From JBCCGI01 sp039029355 (GTDB lineage Bacteria; Planctomycetota; UBA1135; GCA-002686595), in NCBI GenBank assembly GCA_039029355.1, contig JBCCGI010000032.1, positions 1-64,000 on the forward strand: 64,000 nt of DNA, given 5' to 3'. The position numbers and the translations under genes were made by a program. Shown here in pieces: positions 24,715 to 32,916 of this stretch. The stretch's first letter is position 1, and each line of letters opens with the position of its first letter. The notes under the pieces are model-generated. The model saw only the letters and a list, made by a program, of their open reading frames with translations. It did not search any database and was not told where the DNA came from.

Positions 24715-25608
24715 TCAAGCGCTGCGCCCGAGCACGTGATCCACAAGAATCGCCGGCAGCCCCTGCGACCCGCCCAGCCGGCCCGCGGCCCCGCGGGCGG
24801 CGTCGGCCAGCGCGCCGGCCTGGTCGCGCGCCCGCTCCTCGCCGAGCAGCGTGACCAGCGTCGCGCGCTCGAGCGCCGCGTCCTTGCCCGGCGTCTTGCC
24901 GAGGGTCGCCGCGTCGCCGGTGACGTCGAGCAGGTCGTCGGTCGCCTGGAAGCAGAGCCCGATCGCCACGCCGTAGTCGCGCGCCGCCGCGCGTACGTCC
25001 GGGCCGGCGCCGCCGGCGATCGCCCCCATCTCCGCCGCCGCGCCGAAGAGCGCCGCGGTCTTGCGCGCGTGCATGTCGCGCAGCGCGTCGAGCCCCGCCG
25101 CCTGGGGCAGGCTCAGGTCGAGCACCTGCCCCCCGACCATCCCCGCCGCGCCCGCCGCCTGGCCCAGCACGCGCGCGTAGGCCGCGGCCGTCGCGTCGGG
25201 CGCGCCGGCCACCACCTCGAAGGCGAGCGTCAGGAGCGCGTCCCCCACCAGCACCGCCGTCGCCTCGTCGTAGGCCACGTGCACCGTCGGCCGGCCGCGC
25301 CGCAGCGCGTCGTCGTCCATGCACGGCAGGTCGTCGTGAACCAGGCTGTAGGTGTGGACCAGCTCGAGCGCCGCCGCGGGCCGCTCGACGGCCGCGTCGG
25401 CCGCGGCTCCGTCCGGCGCCAGCTCGCGCGCGATCATGCGCGCGACCGCCGGTCGCAGCCGCTTGCCGCCGCCGAAGAGCGCGTAGCGCATGGCCTCGTA
25501 GAGCCGCGTCGGCGAGCGCTCCGCCGGAGGCACCAGCGCGTCCAACGCCGCGTCGGCCCAGGCCCGCGACTCCTCCAGGAGCGCCGCCAGGTGGTCGGTC
25601 GTGCTCAT
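24715..25608 (-). CDS. ispA: Polyprenyl diphosphate synthase (farnesyl/geranylgeranyl type)
   Basis: Chain-elongating prenyltransferase that joins isopentenyl diphosphate to allylic diphosphates. The 297-residue protein has the first Asp-rich motif DDLPCMDDD within SLVHDDLPCMDDDALRRG and the second as DDLLD in CFQATDDLLDVTGD. Met-Arg-Tyr-Ala-Leu-Phe-Gly-Gly-Gly-Lys-Arg-Leu-Arg-Pro near residue 40 is the usual diphosphate-binding region. Product length cannot be fixed from motifs alone; short-chain (C15-C20) is likely from the bacterial xseB-ispA-dxs arrangement. Its ATG overlaps the xseB stop. Confidence 0.93.
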   Translation of the reverse strand: MSTTDHLAALLEESRAWADAALDALVPPAERSPTRLYEAMRYALFGGGKRLRPAVARMIARELAPDGAAADAAVERPAAALELVHTYSLVHDDLPCMDDDALRRGRPTVHVAYDEATAVLVGDALLTLAFEVVAGAPDATAAAYARVLGQAAGAAGMVGGQVLDLSLPQAAGLDALRDMHARKTAALFGAAAEMGAIAGGAGPDVRAAARDYGVAIGLCFQATDDLLDVTGDAATLGKTPGKDAALERATLVTLLGEERARDQAGALADAARGAAGRLGGSQGLPAILVDHVLGRSA

Positions 25609-25868
25609 GGCTCGTTCGCGAAGTCCGGGTCGCCGCCGAGCGGTCGCAGCGCCTCCTCGGCGCCCTCGGTCAGCTCCTCGACGCGCTTGCGCGTGCTGGC
25701 GAGCGTCGCGTGGCAGGTCTTGAGGAGCTCGATGCCCTGCTGGTAGCGCTCGATCGCCTGCTCGAGGCCGAGCCCGCCGTCCTCGAGGTCCTGCACGATC
25801 CGCTCCAACGCCTCGAGCCGCGCGTCGAAGCCTTCCTCGGCCGTCTTCGGGGTGGTCTCGTCGCTCAC
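25605..25868 (-). CDS. xseB: Exodeoxyribonuclease VII small subunit
   Basis: Small helical subunit (87 residues) of the single-strand-specific exonuclease VII, which needs the large XseA subunit encoded elsewhere. The FDARLEALERIVQDLEDGGL start and LEQAIERYQQGIELLKTCHATL helix are diagnostic. GTG 25868 is preceded by TAGACT at 6 nt and no ribosome site. It heads the xseB-ispA-dxs-nadK block and overlaps ispA by four nucleotides (ATGA). Confidence 0.93.
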   Translation of the reverse strand: MSDETTPKTAEEGFDARLEALERIVQDLEDGGLGLEQAIERYQQGIELLKTCHATLASTRKRVEELTEGAEEALRPLGGDPDFANEP

Positions 25869-25874
25869 GGGGTG

Positions 25875-25880
25875 AGTCTA
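25875..25880 (-). promoter_or_regulatory. Leaderless-type -10 box (TAGACT)
   Basis: On the minus strand TAGACT is separated by 6 nt from GTG 25868 of xseB, with no Shine-Dalgarno sequence. Confidence 0.5.
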
Positions 25881-25970
25881 GTGGGAGTCTCTCCCGAGAT
25901 CGCGGCCGTCTCGCGGATTCCGCCGCCGGCGCGTCCGGGGTGGCTTCTATCCTGCGGGCAGAGCGACCCC

Positions 25971-27641
25971 TTGAGCAGTCCGTCTCCGACCCCCATCCGC
26001 AGCGCCCTCCTCCTGCTGGTGCTCGTCACGCTCGCCGCCTGGGCCGGCGCGGTCGTGCGCGGCGGCTTCGCCTTCGACGACCGCGAGGCGATCGAGGGCA
26101 ACCCGGTGGTCGAGGGTGCGCTCCCCGCAACCGAGGCCTTTCGGCGCGACTACTGGCACCACGTCGGCGACGCCGGGCACTACCGGCCGCTGGCGGCGCT
26201 GGCGCTGCGGCTCGACCGGGCGGCGTACGGCGAGCGCGCCTTCGGCTTCCACCTGACCAACGCGCTGCTGCACGCCGCGGTCGTGCTGCTGGCCGGCCTG
26301 GCGCTCGCGCGCGCGCCCGGCGGAGCGGCGCTCCTCGTGGGCCTGCTGCCGTTCGCGGCACACCCGGTGCTCGCGGACTCGGTCGCGTGGATCTCGGGGC
26401 GCACGTCGATGGTCTCCGGGCTCGGCGGAGCGGGGCTGCTGCTGGTCGCGGCGCGGGCGCGGGCGCAGTGGGCCGCGGCTTCGCTGGCGGGCGCGGCGCT
26501 GCTCTTCGGACTGCTGGGGAAGGAGGACGCGGTGGTCTTCCTGCCGCCCGCGGTGCTCCTCGCCTGGTGGCGCGCGCCGCGGCTGGCGCTGGCGGTCGCG
26601 GGCGGCGGAGCCGTCGCGGTCGCAACCGCCCTCGCGCTGCGCGCCCAGGCGCTGGGGAGCGCCTTGCCCGCCGCGCCGCACGCGCCGCTCGCGGCGCTGG
26701 GGCTCGCCGACCGGCTCCCTTTCGCCGGGCGTGCGCTGCTCGAGCTGGTGCGGCTGCTCGCCTGGCCCTTCGACGGGCCGCCGACCTACCGCGCGGCGCC
26801 GGGCTTCACGCCGGCCGACCCACCGGGCGCCACCGCGCTCCTCGGGTGGCTGCCGTGGCTGGCGGCGGTCGGGGCCGGCGCGCTGGCGCTCGCACGGCGG
26901 CGGCCGGCCGACGCGGCGCTGCCCGCGGTCGCCGCCGGGTTCGCGGCCCTCGCGCTGCTCCCGGTGCTGCAGGTCATCCCGGCGGGCGAGGTGTTCGCGC
27001 CGCGCTTCCTCTACGCGCCGCTGCTGCTCGCCGCGCCGCTCTTCGGCCGCCTGCTCGGATTCCTGCCCCGCGCCGCGCTCGTGGCGCTGGCCCTCGCCTG
27101 CGTCGCCGGCGCCTGGCACCGCGCGGGCGTCTACGGCGGCCGCGCGAGCTACGCGCGCGAGGTGCTCGCGCACGTGCCGGCCGACGCGGCGGCGTGGAAC
27201 GACCTGGCCCTCGCGCAGGAGGAGGAGGGCCGCGTCGCCGACGCACGCGCGACCTGGCTGCGCGCGACCGAGCTCCACCCGCGCTACAGCCGCCCGTGGT
27301 CGAACCTGGGCCGGCTGGCGCTCGCGCGCGGCGAGCTCGCGCGGGCGGTCGAGCTCTTCGAGCGCGCGGTCGCGGTCGGGCCGGGCAACCCGGTGGCCGA
27401 GGTCAACCTGGCGAGCGCTCTCCTGCGCTCGGGCGACCCGAGCGCCGCGGTCCCCCACTACCGGCGCGCGACCGAGCTTGCCCCCGGCCTCGGCCCCGCC
27501 TGGCGCGGCCTCGGCCAAGCGCTGCTCGAAGCGGGCCGCACCGACGAAGCGCGCACCGCGCTCGAGCGCGCCCTGGCGCTCGACCCGCGCGACGGCGACG
27601 CCCGCCGGCTTCGCGCGCGCGTCGACGCGGCTAGCGGCTGA
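25971..27641 (+). CDS. TMTC-like membrane O-glycosyltransferase with C-terminal TPRs
   Basis: Integral membrane protein of 556 residues. About eleven transmembrane segments carry the features of the TMTC/GT-C protein O-mannosyltransferase group: GFAFDDREAIEGNP in the first loop, HYRPLAALALRLDRA, HLTNALLHA and HPVLADSVAWISGRTSMVS. The final ~170 residues form three to four TPR units (AWNDLALAQEEEGRVADA, PWSNLGRLALARGELARA and similar). It probably glycosylates exported proteins that the TPRs recruit; this is inference from family. TTG 25971 is the likely start because it yields a proper first hydrophobic segment. The gene is divergent from xseB and convergent with ribokinase. Confidence 0.8.
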   Translation: MSSPSPTPIRSALLLLVLVTLAAWAGAVVRGGFAFDDREAIEGNPVVEGALPATEAFRRDYWHHVGDAGHYRPLAALALRLDRAAYGERAFGFHLTNALLHAAVVLLAGLALARAPGGAALLVGLLPFAAHPVLADSVAWISGRTSMVSGLGGAGLLLVAARARAQWAAASLAGAALLFGLLGKEDAVVFLPPAVLLAWWRAPRLALAVAGGGAVAVATALALRAQALGSALPAAPHAPLAALGLADRLPFAGRALLELVRLLAWPFDGPPTYRAAPGFTPADPPGATALLGWLPWLAAVGAGALALARRRPADAALPAVAAGFAALALLPVLQVIPAGEVFAPRFLYAPLLLAAPLFGRLLGFLPRAALVALALACVAGAWHRAGVYGGRASYAREVLAHVPADAAAWNDLALAQEEEGRVADARATWLRATELHPRYSRPWSNLGRLALARGELARAVELFERAVAVGPGNPVAEVNLASALLRSGDPSAAVPHYRRATELAPGLGPAWRGLGQALLEAGRTDEARTALERALALDPRDGDARRLRARVDAASG

Positions 27642-27770
27642 TCAGGGCGATCACGCGCGGGTCCTCTTCCCCGCGTCCAAGGTGGACCAGCAGGTCCTCC
27701 GTCGCGTCGCGGTTGAGCCGCGTCTCGCGCCATACCCGGCGCTCGTCCCCGGGCAGGGCCGGGACAACGA
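27631..27770 (-). other. Coding-like stretch without a clear start, downstream of ribokinase
   Basis: Directly after the ribokinase stop, a different frame stays open to TAG 27631. It reads like protein (LPGDERRVWRETRLNRDA, then DLLVHLGRGEEDPRVIALIS) with the GC-rich third positions of real genes. No ATG, GTG or TTG opens it at a sensible point. It may be a gene remnant, a CTG-started small protein or chance. Its last codons overlap the end of the convergent TMTC-like gene. Confidence 0.3.
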
Positions 27771-28700
27771 CTAGCCGTCCTCGCCGTCGCCGACGCCGAG
27801 CAGCGCCTCGACGTCCGCGCGGTTGGGCAGCGAGGGGATCGCCCCCTCGACGGTCGTGGCCAGCGAGGCCGCCGCGCACGCAAAGCGCAGCGAGTCGGCC
27901 ATGCGGGTACCGGTGGCCAGCGAGAGGCCGAGCGCGGCGATGAACGCGTCGCCGGCGCCGACCGTGTCGACCGTCTCGACCTCGGGCGCGGGTTCGCGCA
28001 GCACGGTCTCGCCGTCGAAGAGCAACGCGCCCTCCGCTCCCAGCGTCACGGCGACGAGCTTCGGCCCGCGCGCCGAGATGCGCCGCGCGATGCCGGCGGC
28101 GGAGACGTCCTCCTCGCAACCCGAGAGCATGCGCGCCTCGGCGCGGTTGGCGACGAGCAGGTGCACGTGCTCCAGGAGCTCCGCCGGCACGTCGCCCGCG
28201 GGCGCCGGATTGAAGACGACCTTCTTGCCCGCCGCAGCCGCCACCTCGGCGGCGCGCAGGCTGACCTCGGCCGGCACCTCGTTCTGCAGGAAGAGCACGT
28301 CGGCCTCGGCGATGTCCGCGTGGGCGGCGTCGATGTGCTCGGCCGTCAGCGCGTGGTTGGCGCCGGGCGCGACCAGGATGCCGCTCTCGCCGCCCTCGAC
28401 CACGGTCACGAAGCCGACGCCGCTCGCGACGCTCGGAATGCGCGCGACGTGCTCGATGTCGACGCCCTCGGACGCGAGGCAGGCGCGCAGGTCCTTGCCC
28501 CACTCGTCGTCGCCGACCGCGCCGATCAGCTGCGCCTCGGCGCCGAGCCGCGACGCCGCGATGGCCTGGCTCGCGCCCTTGCCGCCCGGATGCGTGGCGA
28601 AGGTCGCGCCGAGCTGCGTGACGCCGGGCCGCGGAAAGTCCGGCGCCTGGACGACGAGGTCCATGTTGATCGAGCCGAGAACGCAGACCAGTCCTGACAT
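27771..28700 (-). CDS. rbsK: Ribokinase
   Basis: PfkB-family sugar kinase that phosphorylates D-ribose to ribose-5-phosphate. At 309 residues it is of standard length. Signatures are GSINMDLVV, the substrate-binding HPGGKGASQAIAASRLG (GGKGAsQ with Ser instead of the usual Asn), and the PfkB C-terminal DTVGAGDAFIAALGL with the catalytic Asp. Gly-Ala-Glu-Gly-Ala near TLGAEGAL is the ATP site. It starts three nucleotides after the methyltransferase stop. There is no ribose transporter beside it, so the substrate may come from nucleoside breakdown. Confidence 0.92.
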   Translation of the reverse strand: MSGLVCVLGSINMDLVVQAPDFPRPGVTQLGATFATHPGGKGASQAIAASRLGAEAQLIGAVGDDEWGKDLRACLASEGVDIEHVARIPSVASGVGFVTVVEGGESGILVAPGANHALTAEHIDAAHADIAEADVLFLQNEVPAEVSLRAAEVAAAAGKKVVFNPAPAGDVPAELLEHVHLLVANRAEARMLSGCEEDVSAAGIARRISARGPKLVAVTLGAEGALLFDGETVLREPAPEVETVDTVGAGDAFIAALGLSLATGTRMADSLRFACAAASLATTVEGAIPSLPNRADVEALLGVGDGEDG

Positions 28701-28703
28701 CGG

Positions 28704-29372
28704 CTAGCCCTTCCGCTCGACCACGGCGACCCAGAGACCGTCGCCCATCGGCACGATCACGCCGTGGACCCCCGGGGTCCTGGCCATCAGGTCGTTGAAC
28801 GCGCGTACCGCGGGGACCTCGCGGTCGGTCGGGTTCTCGTCGAACAGCTGCCCGAAGGCAAAGGCGTTGTCGACCAGGATGAGGCCGCCGCTGCGCACGA
28901 TGCGCAGGCAGTGCTCCAGATAGACGGGATAGCCGCCCTTGTCGGCGTCGAGGAAGGCGGCGTCGGCCGAGTCGTCCTCGAAGCCGGCGAGCACCTCGGC
29001 GCCGGCGCCGCGGTGGACCTCGATGCGGTCGGCGGCGTCGGAGCGGCCGCACCAGTCCGCGGCGAAGCTCGCGTGCTTGGGGTCGAGCTCGATCGTGCGG
29101 AGGAGCCCGCCGTCCGCCCGCGGCGGCAGCGCACGCGCCATGGCGATGGCGGAGTAGCCCGCGAGGGTCCCGACCTCCACCACGCGCCGCGCGCCGGCGG
29201 CCTTCAGCAGGATCTGCATCAGGCTGGCCTGCTCGGGCGAGATCCAGATCGGCGGGATCCCGGCCTCGTTGGCGGCGGCCTTCAGGTCCGCGAGGAAGGC
29301 ATCCTCCGGGACCGTGCGCTCCGCGAGGTAGGCGAAGTGGGCGGCCGTGACCGCGGTGGACGTGGACGACAT
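28704..29372 (-). CDS. Class I SAM-dependent O-methyltransferase (catechol/caffeoyl-CoA type)
   Basis: A 222-residue cytosolic methyltransferase. Motif I is VVEVGTLAGYSAIAMA, the acidic loop is TIELDPKHA, and FLDADKGGYPVYLEHCL with LILVDNAFAFGQ matches the divalent-metal O-methyltransferase family 3, which acts on catechol-like hydroxyls. The acceptor cannot be deduced. ATG 29372 gives the expected N-terminus. It precedes rbsK with only three nucleotides between, so they share a transcript although no metabolic link is obvious. Confidence 0.87.
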   Translation of the reverse strand: MSSTSTAVTAAHFAYLAERTVPEDAFLADLKAAANEAGIPPIWISPEQASLMQILLKAAGARRVVEVGTLAGYSAIAMARALPPRADGGLLRTIELDPKHASFAADWCGRSDAADRIEVHRGAGAEVLAGFEDDSADAAFLDADKGGYPVYLEHCLRIVRSGGLILVDNAFAFGQLFDENPTDREVPAVRAFNDLMARTPGVHGVIVPMGDGLWVAVVERKG

Positions 29373-29474
29373 GAGTGGGCGGGCCGGAGCCTCAAGCGGA
29401 GCGGGATTGGGGAGCGGCGCGGACCGTCGGCCGGCCGCGGGCGAGGATGCTAGTGCGCCCGAGCCGAGCTGCGC

Positions 29475-29640
29475 TAGTACCCCGCGGCGGTATTTCGCCG
29501 GCCGCGGCGGGCGGAATGAGAGTTCCTTCCAAGGTCGCAAGCCACGCGCCTTCGCAGACCGTTTCTGGGACCAAAACCGGGCTCCAGCGCCCCCTGCGGC
29601 CGCCCGGAGAGGCCCTGGGGCGCCTCCGGGAGCCCGCGGG
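29475..29640. mobile_element. Possible degenerate foldback element
   Basis: The 268-bp gap between the methyltransferase and the ABC ATPase holds TAGTACCCCGCGGCGGTA at 29475. This matches the left end of the 14431 element at about 15 of 18 positions and again begins in CTAG. About 165 bp on (29640) the ATPase gene ends, but the right arm is not recognisable. Probably a decayed or one-ended copy. Confidence 0.35.
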
Positions 29641-30471
29641 TCAGCCGTCGCTGCCCCCGTCGCCGGGCCCCTCCGGGCGGTGCCAGGGGACCACGATCGG
29701 CCGCCCGTCGCCCTCCTCCGCGGCGCCGTACCAAAGGTGCGGCCCGTAGACCGGCTCGAGCACCTCGCGGCGCAGCACCGCGGCGGGCGCACCCGCGGCG
29801 GCGATGCGGCCGGCGACCAGCAGCGCCACGCGCGTGGCGAACTGGCTGGCGAGCGTCAGGTCGTGGGTCGCGACCACGGCCCCGCGGCCGCGCTCGACGA
29901 GGCCCGCGATGCGCGCGAAGGCGCGCACCTGGTGGTCGGGGTCGAGCGACGCCGTGGGCTCGTCGAACAGCAGGAGATCGGCCTCCTGGGCCAGGGCGCG
30001 CGCCAGCAGGACGCGCTGGCGCTGGCCGCCGGAGAGCTCGGCCAGGAGGCGCTCCCCGAGCGTGCCCGCGTCGGCGTCCTGGAGGGCGGAGCGCACCGCC
30101 TCGTGATCGCGTGCGCTGAGGTCGCGCAGGAAGCCGAGGTGGGCGTAGCGCCCGCCCGCGACGAAGGCATCGGCGCGGATCTCGCGGACCGGCGGCACGT
30201 CCTGCGGCACGACCGCGACGCGCCGCGCGCGCTCGCGCGGCCGGAAGGAGCTCAGCGGACGGCCGTCGAGGCTGACGCCGCCGTGGTCGGGCGCGAGCAA
30301 GCCGCCCAGCAGCTTGAGCAGCGTGCTCTTGCCCGAGCCGTTCGGGCCGAGCAGCACCACCAGCTCGCCCGCGGCCACCCCCAGGTCGACGCCGCCCACG
30401 GCCGTCGTCCCATCGGGGTACGCGAAGGAGAGCGCGCGCGCCTGGACCAGCCGGTGCTGCGCCTCTACCAC
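29641..30471 (-). CDS. btuD: Cobalamin ABC transporter ATPase
   Basis: ATP-hydrolysing subunit (276 residues) of a type II importer. It has Walker A GPNGSGKST, Q-loop VVPQD, signature LSGGQRQRVLLARA, Walker B LLLFDEPTASLD and the switch His in ATHDL. The C-terminal ~25 residues are an acidic, Gly-Pro-rich tail. GTG 30471 overlaps the permease stop. The family also serves ferric siderophores, but the cobalamin riboswitch in front of the operon assigns the substrate to B12 or a related corrinoid. Confidence 0.9.
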   Translation of the reverse strand: MVEAQHRLVQARALSFAYPDGTTAVGGVDLGVAAGELVVLLGPNGSGKSTLLKLLGGLLAPDHGGVSLDGRPLSSFRPRERARRVAVVPQDVPPVREIRADAFVAGGRYAHLGFLRDLSARDHEAVRSALQDADAGTLGERLLAELSGGQRQRVLLARALAQEADLLLFDEPTASLDPDHQVRAFARIAGLVERGRGAVVATHDLTLASQFATRVALLVAGRIAAAGAPAAVLRREVLEPVYGPHLWYGAAEEGDGRPIVVPWHRPEGPGDGGSDG

Positions 30472-31532
30472 CCGGTCACCGCCCTGCGGTTGCGCAGGAG
30501 GAGCGCCAGGAAGAACGGCCCGCCGACCAGCGACATCAGCACGCCCGGCTGCAGGTTCGTGCCGGCGAAGAGCAGGCCCTGCAGGAGGTCCGCCGCCATC
30601 AGAAAGGCCGCCCCGCCGAGCAGCGAGAGCGGGAGCAGCGCGCGGTGCGCGGGCCCCGCGAGGAGGCGCACCAGGTGCGGCACGATCAGCCCGACGAAGG
30701 CGATCTGCCCCGCCACGGCCACCGCCGAGGCGGCCGCCAGCGACGCGCCGAGCAGCGTCAGGAGCTTCACGCGCCCGACCCGCACGCCGAGCGCTTCGGC
30801 GTCGTGCTCGCCCCCGGCGAAGAGGTCCAGCTCGACCGCCACGAAGGGCAGCATGAGGAAGGCGACCGACACGCCGCTCCAGACGAGGAGCGCGTGGTAC
30901 GGCGAGCGGTCGTCGAGCGTCCCGAAGGTCCACGACATGATCGCCCGCACGATGTGGTCATCGCCGAGCGTCAGCGACTGGATCGCCGCGATCGCGCCCG
31001 CGACGCACGTGTTCACGGCGATGCCGACGAGCAGCAGCGTCGGCACGGACACGCGCCCGCCCGACGAGCCCAGCGCGAGCACCAGGAAGCCGACGCCGAG
31101 CGCGCCTCCGAACCCGGCGACGGTCACCACCACCGGCGCGAAGCCCGCTCCTTGCTCGACGAACAGCCCCGGCCCGTAGCCGCCGATCAGCACGATCGCG
31201 ACCGCCGCGCCGAGCGCGGCCCCGGCCGTCACGCCGATCATCGAGGGCGAGGCGAGGCCGTTGCGAAAGAGCCCCTGCAGCAGCCCGCCCGAGAGCGCCA
31301 GCGCCGCTCCGACGCCGGCCGCGGTCAACGCGTCGAAGAGCCGCAGCCGCACCGGCCCCTGCAGGCCGGGCTCGAGGGGCTCTCCCAGGCCCGCCACCGC
31401 GAGGACGCCGCGCAGGACGTCCATCGCTCCCAGGGTGCCGAGCGGCCCGCTCCGCAACGACAGGAACAGCAGCACCGCGAGCAGGACCAGGAGCAGCGCC
31501 GCGAGCGGCACCGGCGGCAGGCGGCGACGCAA
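30465..31532 (-). CDS. btuC: Cobalamin ABC transporter permease (FecCD family)
   Basis: Inner-membrane permease of 355 residues with ten hydrophobic segments. FecCD hallmarks are GLLQGLFRNGLASPSMIGV near the N-terminus, SWTFGTLDD in the middle, and GQIAFVGLIVPHLVRLLAGP near the C-terminus, the segment that contacts the ATPase. TTG 31532 follows the binding-protein stop by one nucleotide, which makes it the natural start; upstream in-frame codons lie inside that gene. It works with btuF and btuD to import corrinoids across the inner membrane. Confidence 0.9.
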   Translation of the reverse strand: MRRRLPPVPLAALLLVLLAVLLFLSLRSGPLGTLGAMDVLRGVLAVAGLGEPLEPGLQGPVRLRLFDALTAAGVGAALALSGGLLQGLFRNGLASPSMIGVTAGAALGAAVAIVLIGGYGPGLFVEQGAGFAPVVVTVAGFGGALGVGFLVLALGSSGGRVSVPTLLLVGIAVNTCVAGAIAAIQSLTLGDDHIVRAIMSWTFGTLDDRSPYHALLVWSGVSVAFLMLPFVAVELDLFAGGEHDAEALGVRVGRVKLLTLLGASLAAASAVAVAGQIAFVGLIVPHLVRLLAGPAHRALLPLSLLGGAAFLMAADLLQGLLFAGTNLQPGVLMSLVGGPFFLALLLRNRRAVTGW

Positions 31533-31533
31533 G

Positions 31534-32532
31534 TCAGCTCCCGTCCTCTTCCAGCCAGAGGTCGACCGCCGCCGCCAGCTCTTCGGCGCCGGCGACGATC
31601 TCCTGCGACGAGGCCGAGAACAGCCGCGCCGGCACGGTGAGGATGCGGCCCTCGCGCACCGCGCGCAGCTCGGCCAGCTGCGGCGCCTGCTGCAGGAAGG
31701 ACTTGGTCGCACCCTCCTCCATCCCGGAGCGGTAGTCCCCCACCAGCACGAAGTCGGGGTCCAGCGCGTAGAGCTCCTCAAAGCTCGTGCGCACGTGGTC
31801 GACGCGCCCCGCCGCGGCGGCCGCGTTCTCGAGGCCGGCGAGCGTGATCAGCTCGTGGTTGGTCGTGCCCGCGCCGGCGGTCCAGCCGCCGGCGCCCGAG
31901 GTGGTGTACGTGACCGCGCGCAGCCGCCCGCGCGCGGACGCCGAGGCGCGCAGCCGCGCGATGCGGCCGTCGAGGTCGGCGAGCGCGGCCTCTGCCGCAC
32001 CGTCCGCGCCCAGCACCAGCCCCAGCACGCGGATGCTCTCCAGCACGTCGGCGAGCGCCACCACCTTCGGCAGCGTCAGCACCGTCACGTCGAGCTCGCG
32101 CAGCCGTGCGACCGTGTCGCTCGCCGCCCAGGGGTCGCAGACGACCAGGTCGGGCGCGAACGACAGGACGGTCTCGGCGTCGAAGCGGTCGAAGGTCGCG
32201 ACGCCGCGGAAGCCGTCGGTCCCCGCGGGATCCTCGGCCAGCCGCGAGAACAGAAAGGCCTGCTCGGGGATCGCCGCCACCCGCGCGGGGGGCAGCAGCA
32301 GCGACGCCATGTCGACCGCGCTCGAGTTGGCCAGCACCACGCGTTGGGGCGGCGCCTCGATGCGCAGCGAGCCGCCCTCGGGGAGCTCGACCACCCGCGG
32401 GAACGCGCCGGACTCGACCGTCGGCAGCAGCGGGCCCGAAGGCGCTTGCGGTCCGCGGGCGAACAGCCAGACCCCTAGCACCACCAAGAGGAGGGCGGGG
32501 AGGGCGAACAGGAAACGAGTGGCGGGATGCAC
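31534..32532 (-). CDS. btuF: Cobalamin-binding periplasmic protein
   Basis: Class III substrate-binding protein of 332 residues that delivers corrinoid to BtuCD. The N-terminus is a hydrophobic anchor (FLFALPALLLVVLGVWLFA) without a lipobox Cys, so it is membrane-tethered or a secreted protein. RVVLANSSAVDMASLLLP and LSFAPDLVVCDPWAA are the usual two-lobe landmarks, with a long connecting helix after DVTVLTLPKVV. GTG 32532 has AAGGA about 10 nt upstream, inside the riboswitch expression platform. First gene of btuFCD. Confidence 0.88.
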   Translation of the reverse strand: MHPATRFLFALPALLLVVLGVWLFARGPQAPSGPLLPTVESGAFPRVVELPEGGSLRIEAPPQRVVLANSSAVDMASLLLPPARVAAIPEQAFLFSRLAEDPAGTDGFRGVATFDRFDAETVLSFAPDLVVCDPWAASDTVARLRELDVTVLTLPKVVALADVLESIRVLGLVLGADGAAEAALADLDGRIARLRASASARGRLRAVTYTTSGAGGWTAGAGTTNHELITLAGLENAAAAAGRVDHVRTSFEELYALDPDFVLVGDYRSGMEEGATKSFLQQAPQLAELRAVREGRILTVPARLFSASSQEIVAGAEELAAAVDLWLEEDGS

Positions 32533-32570
32533 GGGTGGTCCGTCCTTGCAACCGAAGGCGACTCAACCGC

Positions 32571-32725
32571 GGAGGACGAGTATTCCGACTCGCGCACGGC
32601 CCCCCGCCGCGCCGCTCGGGCGCGCCGCGGGCCCCAGCGCTCACGGCTGCGGGCCAGCCCCGGACTCTCACCGGGTTCCCCCGTCCACGCCCCCGCCTTG
32701 GGGGCGCTCCGCGGATGGGAGAAGC
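32571..32725 (-). ncRNA. Cobalamin riboswitch
   Basis: The minus-strand leader of btuF carries the conserved B12-aptamer core GGTGAGAGTCCGGGGCTG followed by GCCCGCAGCCGTGA (32682-32641). The 3' aptamer segment GCGAGTCGGAATACTCG lies at about 32593-32577. Flanking complementary arms extend to about 32725. Adenosyl- or hydroxocobalamin binding should shut off btuFCD. The btuF ribosome site lies 30 nt beyond the aptamer, which suggests control of translation initiation. Confidence 0.9.
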
Positions 32726-32729
32726 CCCG

Positions 32730-32759
32730 AGCATCCCCGAGGGCGGGGGTTCGTGTCAA
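32730..32759 (-). promoter_or_regulatory. Promoter of the btuFCD riboswitch transcript
   Basis: On the minus strand TTGACA (32759-32754) and GATGCT (32735-32730) are 18 bp apart. The transcript would start right at the 5' edge of the riboswitch. Confidence 0.65.
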
Positions 32760-32801
32760 CCGCCGGCCCCCGTCCCCGCCCGGAGGGCCGGCGGCGCCGT
32801 C

Positions 32802-32830
32802 GCCGGACGAGGCGGGACTCCTCGTCCGGC
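32802..32830 (-). terminator. Hairpin between the GH26-like gene and btuFCD
   Basis: An 11-bp perfect stem, GCCGGACGAGG with CCTCGTCCGGC, and a 7-nt loop lie downstream of the GH26-like gene and upstream of the btu promoter. Probable terminator; no T-run. Confidence 0.5.
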
Positions 32831-32916
32831 TCGGGACCGGGCTCATTCGGGAACCGGCAGTACGGGCTCGCGCGGCGGCGGCGCCGTTTCCGTCCCCCGA
32901 TGCGCGGCGCCCGGCG

